From Blasia pusilla (lineage: Eukaryota; Marchantiophyta; Marchantiopsida; Blasiales), in the NCBI GenBank assembly GCA_050084515.1, contig CM114275.1, positions 15,748,001-15,812,000 of the forward strand: a stretch of DNA of 64,000 nt, written 5' to 3'. Under the pieces are notes generated by a model. The model was not told the origin of the DNA, did no database searches, and saw nothing but the letters and a program-made list of their open reading frames with translations. Shown piece by piece: positions 12,481 to 24,167 of this stretch (its first letter is position 1; the number at the start of each line of letters is the position of its first letter). The translations under genes were made by a program, and so were the position numbers.

Positions 12481-13536
12481 AACGGTCGCAATGCGGAACT
12501 TCAAATTTGGGGACGGGCCCACCGACGCAGCGCCACGGCGACGCGCCGAGGCAGCCACCGCAGGCTCGGCTCTGCGCCCTTCGGCTTCTTCACGCCGGTG
12601 CCCTCTGCCGCAGCAGCAGCTAGGGTTTTCCCCCACACGTGGGAGGTGCCACGACGTCCCCGTCCTACAGTCCCAACGGCTAAGTGTCGCGCGTGTGTAC
12701 TTGACAGAAATTTGAATTCGGACTTAAGGGTAATGCGTTGGCTTTAGTCAGTGGGTGACTGCAGTTCGATCGATTGATTTCACAGGGGCGCAGGAAGACC
12801 GCAAGAGGACGAGAGTTGTGCGGAGGGCGATGAGGAGTTAGATTAGGGTGGTGGTGCCTGCCTCACCAGATTGTGTGAAACGGAACGGATGGGATGATCG
12901 TATTGCATTACGACCACCTCGGCCGGTGGTAGGTGGTGGGGTGGGGGTTCGTGTAGTATAGAGCTTCTGGGCATTCCTCCTCTCGGCCTTTCTGGATTTT
13001 TGCCCCCATGGCAGCATAGCCAGGTGTAGCAGGGAGGGGGAGAGAGAAAGGGGTGCGGTGGAGCAAACGGTCTTTTGTAGTGAAAGGAAAGCCCGACGAC
13101 GAGGTGGAGGAGTCGGTTGCAGATTTTAAAACGGACAGAGGATATGAGCGAACCGGTTTCTGTTCTCGGCAGCAGCTGCAGCAGGAGAAGAGCTGGAAGA
13201 GACTACATAGGAGGAAAGACGAAGCCTGTGGGCGAGGCTCAAAGAAAGGAAGGCAGAGTTCAGTGTCCGTAGCCTGCGACGCGAAGACACACAGAGAATG
13301 CGGGAGGGGAAGAAGATGGGGGACACGACCAGAGGGAGAAAGGACGACGAGGGGACGGCGAAGCGGAGCGAAGAGTGTGAGATTGTGGGGAGAGAACGGC
13401 AGAGGTGGTGGTTACCGCTCAGCGACGAAGCTGCTGCTGGTGGCAATCCGCAGCACATTAGTTATCTTACGGCGGCCTGAACTGTCCGAAGCGGGCACGT
13501 GATGTTCGTGGGCGTCGTTGAATGTTTGGGCAACGG
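12481..13536 (+). promoter_or_regulatory. Cluster of AACGG (MSA-core) motifs upstream of MYB3R
   Basis: The pentamer AACGG occurs at 12481, 12675, 12879, 12884, 13076, 13130 and 13532, all on the plus strand, within 1.26 kb upstream of the MYB3R ATG. The copy at 12672-12682 (CCCAACGGCTA) fully matches the mitosis-specific activator consensus YCYAACGGYYA. That element is the known binding site of plant MYB3R proteins in G2/M gene promoters. The motifs are seen directly. Autoregulation is inference. Chance would give roughly two or three in this span over both strands. The transcription start is not known, so some copies may lie in the leader. Confidence 0.5.
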
Positions 13537-13736
13537 GATCAGCTACTCGAGCGCGGGATAGATGTGTTTTTCCTCCAATGCGGAAGAAAATGTGGAGCGC
13601 GGTGATAGCAGGGGTTCCGGGAACAGAGGCACCCAAAGATTAAGATCTGCCACGGAAACATAATGCAGGAAATTTCGATTGTTTTTGAAGCGGAAAGAGT
13701 AGTGACAGCAAGAGGTTTTAGGTGGAAGACGTGCTC

Positions 13737-16700
13737 ATGAAGCGGGCTGGCGCAGCTATGGGTTCGCTGGACCCCCCAAATCCTATGCGCACGGGCGGCA
13801 CTCAAAGTTCATCGGGTGCTGAATCAGAGGACGACGCCATTCACCAGTTACCACCTGTTCATGGGTGAGTGTGCTCGATCTCGTTCTCGGAATGATGCCA
13901 CCCACTTTCTAAATGAGAGACGTCTGCAGGCAACAGCGGACAACCAGAATCTCAACAGAGCGTTCACTTTTGATGCCTCGTGTCCAGGAACAGTCCAGAC
14001 AGGGACGCAATTTTTTCTTTTCATTTCGTGATGATCTTCAAACCAGCCCCGATTTGCTCTGTTTTGAACTTAGTGATTAGTCACGTTGTGTTCGTCGATT
14101 GCAATCCAATGAGTTTGTAGAGGTGGTGAACAAGCAACATGCGCATATTCCGTCCTCGGACATGGCGTGGTGGAACTTCTTTCCTTCACATTTTATCCTA
14201 CTCTCTTCGCTTTTAGTAGGATGGGCAGACGCATGAACAGGCTTGCAAACTTCGAATCACCAAGCGTGTCCTTCGGGATAGTTGTAGATGGCCTATCTGA
14301 ATGCTGGCGTTCAACCTGGTGCTGTCTATGAAGGGAAACAGTGGCATATGCATTGGTGGGAAGTTATCGTTTGAAGTTTGAACAGTCTCTCCCGGATGTG
14401 TGGTCCTCTCCCTGGGCCGTGTTCCTCGCTTGTGCAGTGACCAGCTCACAGAGTGAGGGAGCTCTCGAGGTACTAACCGGATTATACGTTTGTTGCTGGT
14501 TGAGTGGTGCAGACGTACAGGTGGGCCAACACGACGATCGTCCAAGGGAGGGTGGACACCGGAGGAGGTATGGTCTTTCACTTCTATGGTCCTTTGTGGC
14601 TACCGAAGCGTTGTTGATTACATGATCTCTTGCGAGGGTGGATTTTATTCAGTTCAGTGGCCTTCCGAGGAACGTCAAGAGGGCTACGTGAGGTGTTTGG
14701 GTCTGGGAGCTCAGATCGCACCCGCCTTTATCCCTAACCAGATTCTTGCTTCCCTTTCTACGGTGCTTCTTCTTGACTGTCTGGTTAACTGTGTCAGATG
14801 TGTATTTTCAGTGCAAGGCTGGGTGCTTTCAAATCTTCCCTTGCGCGCAGGGAGCTCACGAAGAGAAATTTGAGTGCGTTCTCAACTCTGATATGCGCGT
14901 GTGACTTGTTGCCAGGATGAGATCTTGCGTCGAGCTGTGCAGTGTTTCAAGGGAAAGAACTGGAAGAAGATTGGTGAGTACTTTGTGAACGATCTTCTCT
15001 CGTCTGGACTTGCAATCCTTGTTGACGCCGCTTAAAGTTGTTTGAGGGCTTATCATCAGTGATGGTTGCTGGAGAGATTCCCGATCCGTGGTCTTACAGT
15101 GTGTATTCATGAGCGGCGGTCGCAATCGTGAATTGTCTCTGGTACGGGATCGATAGCTCACAATGCATTCCTCCCGATCTGGAGCTCATACTGCATTCTC
15201 TCATGCCCATCACAGTCTACCGGAGAAGTGTAGAAACGATCTGGAGAGGAGCACCAGCTCAGTAATGGATCTTTCTTTCTACTTGTGGGTTGTCTACTTT
15301 CAATTGCTGGTGTCATTGCCTTCTCAGACTGGCTGTCAATGCATACTGCAGCGGAATTTTTCCAAGATCGGACAGACGTGCAATGCCTGCACCGTTGGCA
15401 AAAAGTTCTCAATCCCGATCTCGTCAAGGGCCCGTGGACCAAAGAGGTACGTTGTTTTCCGCTGAGTCTTTGCCTTCCCAACATCGGATTGTTCGGCTTA
15501 GTAGTAGCAGTAGTGGTGGTGGTGGTGCATGTCGTAGCCTCGTGACCTTAGATCTTGGAGAGGTAGAGACAGAGAGTAACAAATTTTCCTCTTATTCCAA
15601 CTCAGGAGGACGACCGAATCATGGAACTGGTGGGGAAGTACGGGGCCAAGAAATGGTCGGTCATTGCGCAGAATCTACCGGGAAGAATTGGGAAGCAGTG
15701 CCGAGAAAGGTAGAGCAGAAAGAATATGGCGTTGGACCCTTTGCTCGTGGATCTGCATGTCGGATGAAGTTTGAGGTTTGGCGTTTTGCTTTGCATACTT
15801 ACATCCCTACCTTTGTGGCAGATGGCACAACCATTTGAACCCGAATATAAAGAGAGATGCATGGACACAACAGGAGGATCTAGCATTGATCCGTGCCCAT
15901 CAAAGTTACGGAAATAAGTGGGCGGAAATTGCCAAATTTTTGCCGGGAAGGTGAGCCAGTTTTGTTGCGCTTCCCACTCGCTTCTAACGGAGCACTCGAT
16001 TCCGTCGACTTATTTTCACGACTTATGCGACCCTTTCATGCCTTCTCGTGCGTTCCTACAGTTTGGATGGAAGGCTTTGCGAGACTTTTCTTAAAATCGT
16101 CGTTGGGTTGTCTTCGCAGAACGGACAATTCAATAAAAAATCACTGGAATAGTACAATGAAGAAGAAGGTGGATCCTCTGTCAGCTACAGATCCAATTGC
16201 CAGGGCGCTGGTTGCATATCAAGCGCAGCAAGATACCTTGAAGCCCACAGGTTCCATGAACTCCGAACAATCCACTTGCCTGTCAAACATCGTGGACATG
16301 GTGATGCCATCAACCAGTGGAGTCTCCAATTCCACGTTATCCGCTCGAGTAGGGGCCACTTCGAGTGTTCAACCCACGGTCCGATCCTGTGATTTTGCCG
16401 AAGACTCTGCGGTGGACTCGAAGCCTGCACGAAACTTGTCTGCTCCTACAGGATCTCAAGTCTCCGACATGGATGAGAAGAAGGACGTGCAGTCCGTTGT
16501 GAGAAAGGATGCGAGTTCCGGTGCGAGACCTCCTCCTCCCCCCCCTCCGCGATCTCATCAAACAGTAGCTACTCAATCCTCGTGTGATTCCGGAAATTGT
16601 ATGGGAATGCCACCCCGAGCTGCCATTTCATCCTCCTCTGCGCAGCGGCAATCCTCTGGTATTGATCCCACTGCTGAAAAACCCTCGTGCCCTCCGTCAC

Positions 16701-19700
16701 ATGTGGATAATTCTGAAGCTGCAAGTTTATCTTGTATGTATTCCCTTGGTTGCTCATTGCCCGAAATTGCGGCACCTTCGACCCACTCTGCTCCCCCTCA
16801 CACCTCAACCCCTCTGTCGTCATCCGGTTTCGATCTACCCATGCATCCGGTTCGCGATGTGTCTGCTCCTCCTGGCAATGGCGACCTCGATTCGATGCAC
16901 GCCTCCTTTGGAATTGGTCCTGTTGTCAATTCAATTCGTACGATGGGTCCGCCGATGACCCCCTTGAGCCATTACCAGATGCACGAGCTTCGGGCAGAAT
17001 CCTCTGGCCATGATTTGGCCGAGTTTGCAAGAAATCACGAGCTGTGTCTGAGGGACGATGGCTCCAAGGCCGAAGCAGATGCGTACACGGACGAGGTGAT
17101 GAAAGCTGCCAGCCACGGGTCCCATGAGTTCGCACTCTCCATGTTTGCTGAACTCGAGCCCGAGAACGAGGACTCGGAAAGAGAGGCGGGATTCTTCTAC
17201 GAACCGCCACGACTGCCTCTGGCGGATCAGCCATTTTTCAGCTACGACCTCATGAGTCCCAGCGGAAATTCATTGCAGGCGTACAGCCCCCTGGGAGTGC
17301 GTCAGATGATCATGCCGTCTCTCAATTGCGGCACCCCTCCGAATTATGTCAGCATCTCTCCTTACGGAGGCAGCAGTCCGCAGTCGGCTCTGCGAAGAGC
17401 GGCTCAGAGTTTCGGGGGTACGCCTTCCATTCTTCGGAAACGACCACGGCAACTGGTGACGCCGACGCAACTCCGGAGCAAGGAAAGCGGAGCGGCTGTG
17501 TCCAGCGCGAATGATCGTGAAGCCAACGCGGGCAGTGACTGCGTGCGGTCGTCGGATAATGAAACCGCGCACGAGTCTGTCTGTGTCGGGACTCCGGATC
17601 GGATGACAACAAATGCGAGCGCCTTCTTTTGTCGCTCATTCGGCTCCGATTCGACGATGAGTGCGGATGCGTCTCCCTGCCATTCGAGGAGACACCTCGT
17701 TTCCCCTGCTTACCATCTCACCAGCAAGAATCTGATGAAGATCAGCAGACTGGAAGACAGTGCGAATAATCAGCATTCGGGATCGGGGCACCAATCTCCC
17801 GGTAGCTACAATGGTGACGGGGGGATCTGGGCAGAAGCAAAGTCGGAGATGGTAAGGTAGGAGGATGCGTCAGCGGATCCAGGTCTCAGAAGAAGAGGGG
17901 AGATCTCGGGTCATGACTCAGGATTATGAGCAAAGAGGCGCAAGAGGAGGAAATCAAATATCCCCAAAGGTAAGAGACGTTTTGTCTTCGGGATGATTGA
18001 TGGGAGCGGGTCGGGTTTGCAATGCGTGAAGTTTGAAGAGCTGTTACGAAGGTTGCATAGAGCATGTAGAATTGCATCAAAAGACCCGCGCTTGTAAAAT
18101 GCTCGGGAGTATGTCCTGCGATGCTTAAACTTGATAGCTGTTGATGGCAAGCGTATGTTGGACTTTGCAGACGCAGGACCCCCCTGTCCTTGTAGAGCAG
18201 CGTCAAAATGGTCAGCAGGCTTGTTACTCGGTCGAAACAAGCTCCATGACATGCTGCGTTTTGATGGCTCCTGGTGCAGAAGCCTTTGGTGGAGGAGCTA
18301 GTTGTTGTGGGGGGGGCAGTGGGAGATATGGATGTTGTCATTCGGGGTCCCATGATCACAGTGTCGGACAGACCCGCGGAGGTTCTTGTGTGCCGAAGTC
18401 ATCTGACCGAAGGGACAATCTCCCCTTGAATGCAACAACGTCGTTTGGTGTGTGGGGAACGGCAAACACGAGTCCCTCCGTCACCGGGCCCCAACATGTC
18501 CTGAGCAAGGATTGGTGTAGCTCCCTCGCTGACTTCGACTCTTTCAACTTGTACGGGCCCTCTTCCTCATCTCATTATCAGGGACTCGTCATATTGGATT
18601 GCATGTCAGCCGCGAGAAAGATTGCCACTGACTGAGCGGTTTGTTCAGCGTTGTAAGCTGTGTACACCTCATGTTAGGTTTGTGCACCACCCTCAATTGC
18701 CCTGACTCTGTGGGAGCGTGACAATGTCGGCAGTGCTTTGGGCGATGGAGGCGGTTTCAACTCCCCTTCAGCCATTTGGCGGTCGCCGTGGCGACTGGAT
18801 TCGATGTGTACCATCCAAAAGGACGGCGTGGTGTCAATGTTGGAGGTGAGAACAGTGCGTGGTCCGACCAGGTCTTTTTGTGGTGGTCTGCAGCGGGGAG
18901 CACCTGTTGGAGAGTTTCCGATCAACCTCACGTCGTATGACTCTTCAGAAACGAAAGAAGGCTCTGTGGTTTTTTCTTCTAGGATAGAAGGTATTATGCT
19001 CGATGCTTGAGCTTATGTTCTTACATCACGATGCGTAAATCGAATTGCCTGCTTTCCAGGAAATGGACATGCTGGAGGACGGAGCGGATGATGCACTAGG
19101 CATTATGAAGCATCTCAGTGAGCATGCGGCCCCTGCCTATTCTGAAGCCCAGGAAGTTCTGTCCAAACCGACTGCCAGTGATTGCCATACTCACGCAGCA
19201 TCTCCCATGTCCTCCTCGCACAGAGGTCGGACCGCAGGGAGCCATGACTACAAAGAGAATGTGAGGAGCATGAGCGAAAACGCCGATCATTGCCCGTCAT
19301 CGCCATTTGTCAGCTGGATTATGGTAAGTTGCCCAGGTTTGGCACCAAGAATTTCTTCTCAGTGAGGTCTGTTTCATGTCTCAGGACGCCGGAGTTTTTC
19401 ATATAAACGAATTTCGCTTACAACCTCGTAGAAAGCTTGAATGGGCCATCATGTCATGCCTCGAAGAAATGCTAATTCTGTGCGTGCATACCAACACAAG
19501 TGCTCTACCCGCATGTGTCATTGACGGTTCTTGCCGACGTCTTGCAGCCATTTCCTGCGGAAATGCTGTCACCAGACGCAGCCAATGCAGGAACCCCGGT
19601 ACGAGGTTCTTTGGGGCACAACTTGCATAGTGCTGGAGTAGAGGAAAGCCATCTCGGCTTTGGGGGAGGCCCGCTACTCGACCCTTTCAGTCCTTCTATG

Positions 19701-19724
19701 TACCTGTTAAAGGAGTGTAGGTAG
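13737..19724 (+). CDS. MYB3R: R1R2R3-MYB transcription factor (MYB3R type), 11 exons
   Basis: Nuclear DNA-binding regulator; plant MYB3R proteins bind MSA elements and activate or repress G2/M genes. Proposed exons: 13737-13864, 14513-14567, 14916-14973, 15352-15446, 15606-15709, 15822-15950, 16120-17851, 18171-18550, 18734-18845, 19060-19323, 19548-19724. They join in frame (3,234 nt, 1,077 aa) at GT/AG sites. The ATG follows an in-frame TAG. R1 starts at KGGWTPEEDE (from residue 54), R2 near 106 and R3 near 158. All nine repeat tryptophans are present (57, 77, 96; 109, 129, 148; 161, 180, 199). GRTGGPTRRSS precedes R1, and R3 ends KNHWNSTMKKK. Later landmarks are a poly-Pro run near 326, SPSAIWRSPW (904-913), a GIMKHLSEHAA stretch (945 on) and the C-terminus SPSMYLLKECR. 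Donor 18550 and the 19324-19547 junction are the least certain; an extra exon at 19386 is possible. The protein is long for the family because exon 7 is large. Confidence 0.93.
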
Positions 19725-21005
19725 GTAGATAATTTAATGAGCGCTCTCCATATATATTCTTTATATATGTATGCATTGTATGCATTGTTTTTCAATAAGG
19801 TTTTGGTAAAGAGAAGCTGTCATTCATGCTTCTCGTGTTTACTAGGATGTAGTAAGTATGTGCTGCGCTCCCTTCCGCCAGACCCTTACCCGACGGAACC
19901 AGAAGTCGCTTTGGAGAGCTCACAAGGCGGGTTGTGGCGGATTACGAGAGGAGAATAATGAGCAGTGCACGGTTTTGTAGAGTGAATTTCAACCAGTCAA
20001 GTCAGTCAGTAGGGGAGCGATTTGGCACCGTGCCACACCGGATGTGTCTGCCCTGTGGGGGTGCTCGCCCTCTCAGTTCGTCGTCGTCTTCGATAATGTA
20101 CTACTCTTCCAAGGCTTTTTTGTATCCAAAGCTATTTTTTCCTCTGTATATATTTGCGGGTTGGCTTACATCCGCTGTCGTCTACATGATTCAGCTCTAC
20201 ACTGTCGTGTACGTGATTCAACACGACAGCTCTATACGCTCTTCCCAAGTGTTGGAAATTTCTCGTCTGTCCACCTTCGAAGAACAATTCGTTCGAACAG
20301 CCCGTTGGTGGTTGGATTGCGAAGTCGCGCAAGGTGGTAGAATTGTCTCTTCTGCTACTTCCTGACTTCAAATATATAGGCAGATCGGTCAGTCAAGATG
20401 GGAAAAAGAAGGGGAATTGGTGTGAACGTGCTCACCATTCAGGAAAAAGTGGCCTGAAGTTGTTGAACCAGAGATGTCAGTGCAAGCGTCAATGAAATCA
20501 ATAGTACCGAGGTGTTTCGAGCACCTCGTTTCGTTCCCCGGGACCTGAAGATGGTGAGATTCCGCCGTTATGTCCCTAAGCGGCCCTTTGAGTCAAGGCT
20601 GATTCTTCAATATCCGACGCACGAACATCATCCTCGGAACGACCTTCGTGCCTGGCTAGGGCATTGTGAATTTGGACTTCGCGATAACTGCAAGCGAAGA
20701 AAAGGAACTACCGTTGAATTCCTGAAGGTAGATTGTATGGGAAATCTCCCCAGGTCCTGAACAAGACAACTCTAAAGTGTCTACTAGGGAAAAAGCTCGA
20801 CAATGTGAAGATATGATGAACCTCAGAGAAATGGGTGAAGGAAAAGTCATGGAGTAACTGGAAACCATAATCAGTCCCCCAAGAAAACAGGAACATTCTC
20901 CTGTATGGATGAAACTCACCGTTAATAGAGAAACATCAGCAATACCACAAAGTTCCAATACTAACAATGCGTAAAAACTTGCGTGAGCAGTTCTGACTTG
21001 TAAAG
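19725..21005. other. MYB3R 3' UTR and intergenic
   Basis: The first several hundred bases are probably the MYB3R 3' UTR; a TTCAATAAGG near 19790 could serve in polyadenylation. At about 20170-20225 a short direct repeat (CTGTCGTNTACNTGATTCA, twice) overlaps a TGTCGTG/CACGACA inverted repeat, a possible UTR hairpin. A 143-codon frame (19934-20365) has no family signature and is not called. Confidence 0.45.
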
Positions 21006-21212
21006 ACTAATGCAGTGCCCGTGCAATGCACGAGAGATATAGAAGAGATGTTAATACCTGTAACAAAGACCTAAATTAACCGAACAGCTGAACTTAAAAC
21101 ACCAAAGGAGATGCCTTTTGACACAGGGAACATCTGAACTTAAAACACCAAAGGAGATGCCTTTTGACACATGGTGATTTTCACATGTGCATAGCACAGG
21201 CAGTATATTAGT
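21006..21212. mobile_element. Small element with about 28-bp terminal inverted repeats
   Basis: The left end starts ACTAATGCAGTGCCCGTGC. The reverse complement of the right end starts ACTAATATACTGCCTGTGC. Both continue into a GTGC(A/T)ATGCAC hairpin core. The 207-bp element therefore has imperfect inverted ends related to the Helitron-type ends elsewhere in the window. Its interior holds a 46-bp tandem duplication (21088-21179). Either it is a MITE-like element or two Helitron 3' ends lying back to back. No coding sequence. Confidence 0.55.
21088..21179. repeat. 46-bp tandem duplication
   Basis: Two near-identical units share CTGAACTTAAAACACC and AAAGGAGATGCCTTTTGACA; the second begins 46 bp after the first. 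The duplication lies inside the 207-bp inverted-repeat element. Confidence 0.9.
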
Positions 21213-21524
21213 TACAATGAACATGGATCCAATTCTACTGTAGAATTAGATTTTGTTGGACTATGGGAAAGGTGAAGGATCCAAGTCTTTTGCCCAAGAA
21301 CATTCCCACCGGTTGCACTAAAAGTGGACTGGTATCTGGCCCTTTTGGTGTGCCGACAGCCTTATCCATTGTAATAGTGAACTCTGACCGTGGGACTATA
21401 CCCCACCCAACTCGTTATCCATGCCGCTACACTCCACGGCTGGATAGTCCACCACGGTCGCAAGAGTCCAAACGTGCAATCTACACAAGCTTACTCCAAG
21501 ATTTCCTTCATACCATTGAGATGA

Positions 21525-22761
21525 GTGTTGAGAGAGCACCATGGGAAGATTTACGATTCAGACAGATTGTTGAGAGAATTGTGGAGATTGAAGAATATTC
21601 AGGATTCATTCGCGAGCTCCAAAGTGGAGATGGAGCAATGGAGATCTAGATTGAAACGAAAAAGGAGGAGGAGAAGGAAGAGTGGGATGAAGATCATACC
21701 CTCCGGGACCAAATCACAATGTCATGTCCATTGTCTTTGATGGACTACTTCATAAGAAATAGAGTGGAAAAGAAGCGTGGTGGCTCAAGGCCAGGCAAGA
21801 GCAAGGCCATGAGCGAATCTAGAAAGACTATTTTAGGGATGACCCTAAAATAGTCTTTCCTAGGAATGAGGAAGCCATTGTTTTGGAGAGTTCACGATGC
21901 TGTTTGTGCAATTGACAATTATTTCGTGCAAAAACGAGATGTTGCAGGAGTTGAGGGTTTGTCCTCCATTAAAAAATGCACAACTGCTCTTCTCATGTTA
22001 GCATTGGGAGTTTCTGCTAATGCTTTGGAGGAGTATGTTTGTATTGGAGAGAGCACGGCTAGGCAATGGCTGAAGAAATTTTGCAAGGCCACTCGGATTG
22101 CATTCCAAAATCAGTATCTTTGACAACCAACTAAGGAAGATATGGAGGCACAATTTCGCATCAATGAGCAACGAGGATTTTGTGGACTGTTTGCTTCCCT
22201 CGATTGTATGCATTATGTTTGGAAGAACTGTTATGTAGCATGGCAAGGTCTTTTAGAAACAAGGATGGAGAAAATCAATTGTGTTGGAGGCTGTTGCAGA
22301 TCAATCACTCTAGATTTGGCATGCATATTTTGGACTTCGAGGAGGCAACAATGATTTGAATGTTCTAGATAGGTCACCTTTGATGAACAATGACTTGAGA
22401 AGTGAAGCTTATGAAGTGGGGTTCACAGTGAATGGAAGGAAGTATCATAGGTACTACCTTCTCACAATTCTATTTATCCTGATTGGTTTATTTTCATCCC
22501 AACTATTTTGTCACCACAAGGTGATGCTAGGAATGGTTTGCAAAGCGTCAAGATGATGCCACGAAGGATGTGGAAAGAACATTTGGTGTCCTTCAACAAA
22601 GATTTACTATTATACAAAATCCAATAAGGATGCACAAGCTAAGTGACATCAAGGATGTGTTGTTGGCCTGTGTGATTTTGCACAAAATGATTGTGGAAGA
22701 TGAAAGGTTGGAGCGCCTAGCTCGTGATTGGAATTATAGTGATCAAGCCACCCAGCGATGA
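21525..22761 (+). pseudogene. PIF/Harbinger transposase, frameshifted
   Basis: Four fragments in shifted frames read through a plant Harbinger (DDE_4) transposase. They begin with an N-terminal segment with KRGGSRPGKSK (near 21775) and then the helical region at 21866-22123, with VQKRDVAGVEGLSS and a YVCIGESTARQWL motif. Next come the first catalytic Asp in SLDCMHYVWKNC (near 22200), the second in NDLNVLDRSPL (near 22350), and the Glu in VERTFGVLQQRF (near 22570). The tail is VILHKMIVEDERLE. All three catalytic residues survive, but frame changes and stop codons prevent expression. Its partner, the Myb/SANT-like ORF1, is the convergent minus-strand relic split between 23.3-23.8 kb and 29.1-29.5 kb. 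Confidence 0.85.
21822..21859. repeat. Perfect 17-bp-arm hairpin
   Basis: Arms at 21822-21838 (GAAAGACTATTTTAGGG) and 21843-21859 are exact reverse complements around ATGA. The hairpin lies in the Harbinger transposase relic, where one frame still reads family-like residues (DYFRDDPK). Confidence 0.9.
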
Positions 22762-23273
22762 ACTGGAAGGAGATTACCCACCCACGATTGGCAAGAGTAT
22801 CTTGTTGCAACCAGAGTGATATACTAATACACATTACATGTTGCGCAATGATCTAGTGGACTAGTTGTGGGATTTGAGAGGGAAATGACACATATTTGAT
22901 TATCTAGGGAATCAAGATTAGATTGACAAGGCGATTCACCAAGCATGTGCTTTATAATTGCTCTATAAGGATTCAATCTATTTTGCAATATTACATTGAA
23001 TTCATATAGTATACTCGCATTCCATGATTAGGTGTCTCATATGTAATGTCACACTCCACTACTCAAATGGAATGCCTCTCTAAAATTCATTGTGTTCAAT
23101 TAAACTTTTGTACAATTTTGCAATATTCATCGCCTCCGTGCAATAAAGCGTAAGATTTACCATCACATTTGCTTCCTTTGCGTTGAAGTTCATGCAATAT
23201 AGCTAATCCTGATTCATTATGTCTCATGTTCCAAGTCTACTACAAGGTCATGCAAGTTGAAACGAGAGAAATT

Positions 23274-23756
23274 CTATACTTCAAAAAGACGTTGCTGCAC
23301 ATTTAGGTTTGCACTCTCCTCAAGTATAGGCAACGAACTTCTGGAGGCAGTGCTTGTGGGCCTCATTGCCATTGATTTGTCCAAAGTCTCGTTCTCAATT
23401 TGCTTTTTGAATTTGACAAGCTCTCGTGCTCTCTCCAGTTGAAAAATATTCTCTACACTCCTCATCAACATCTGCTGCCCTCAAAGTGAGCAAATTTTGG
23501 AGGTTCTGTTCCTCCAAAAGTTTCAACCTCTTATTGTTTATGAGCACCATATCTCGGTGGGCATAAGCAGTAACTCGAAATGCACACTCTTCACTTTTCA
23601 ACTTCTTGGCTGCCTTGTTGCCAATGGGCATCCCTTGTGGATTGCTGCTCCCTCCATATGCTTCCCCACTCTCAGACATAGTTTATAATTGTGAATATAG
23701 TCTGGATACTGTGGAGTTGGAGGTGGGTTCTCCTTGTTGGTTGCTAGCCTCACTTT
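23274..23756 (-). pseudogene. Harbinger ORF1 (Myb/SANT-like), C-terminal part
   Basis: Two overlapping minus-strand frames give a fragment with MPIGNKAAKKLK, followed by Leu- and Glu-rich helical sequence (NNKRLKLLEEQNLQNLL). This resembles the NAM-associated C-terminal domain found in plant Harbinger ORF1 proteins. The N-terminal half lies at 29080-29457. The two parts are separated exactly by the Copia element, whose outer LTR edge is at 23757. A frameshift near 23400-23470 also breaks this half. Confidence 0.72.
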
Positions 23757-24066
23757 TGTAGAAAACTGCTAAAGAAGCATAACTGGTGGGAAACGGATCT
23801 CACACTCACTCACCATGGAGAACAAAATTTTGCAATGTGAGAATGAGAGGAGGCTGGTCCCCTTCCCAATTATATAGGGTATGTACAAGCAACCCTTACC
23901 CTAATGTTAACCATAGTCTCGAGTTAGACTAACTATGATGAACTAACTCTAGTTGAGATAATCGCGCTTAAGTGACTAACCAAGATTAAGCTTCCCTACT
24001 TCGAGTGAGTACCAAGTGTAGCAATTTGGATGTTGGATGAGCTTGACTGTAACTGAGTCTTCAATA
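23757..24066 (-). repeat. Copia 3' LTR
   Basis: This 310-bp sequence corresponds to 28767-29079. In element orientation it begins TATTGAAGACT and ends TTTTCTACA. It shares long stretches with the other LTR, such as GATAATCGCGCTTAAGTGAC and TATAGGGTATGTACAAGCAA. It is immediately preceded by the polypurine tract. Confidence 0.88.
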
Positions 24067-24084
24067 TTCCCCCTCAAGCTTATA
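24067..24084 (-). other. Polypurine tract
   Basis: In element orientation the bases just before the 3' LTR read AAGCTTGAGGGGGAAT, a typical plus-strand primer tract of plant Copia elements. Confidence 0.75.
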
Positions 24085-24167
24085 TCTCTAACGTCTAAAA
24101 CTTATCTCTAAACAATGCCTTTGTAAATATGTCAAAAATTTGCTGATCTATAACTTTATACACAAGA

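Noticed and set aside
11613-12491. 292-codon minus-strand frame and 145-codon plus-strand frame
   Set aside because: Both arise from the 42-43 bp minisatellite; composition is biased and no domain is present.
19934-20365. 143-codon plus-strand frame downstream of MYB3R
   Set aside because: It lies in the probable MYB3R 3' UTR, with no domain and no ATG context or partner exons to support it.
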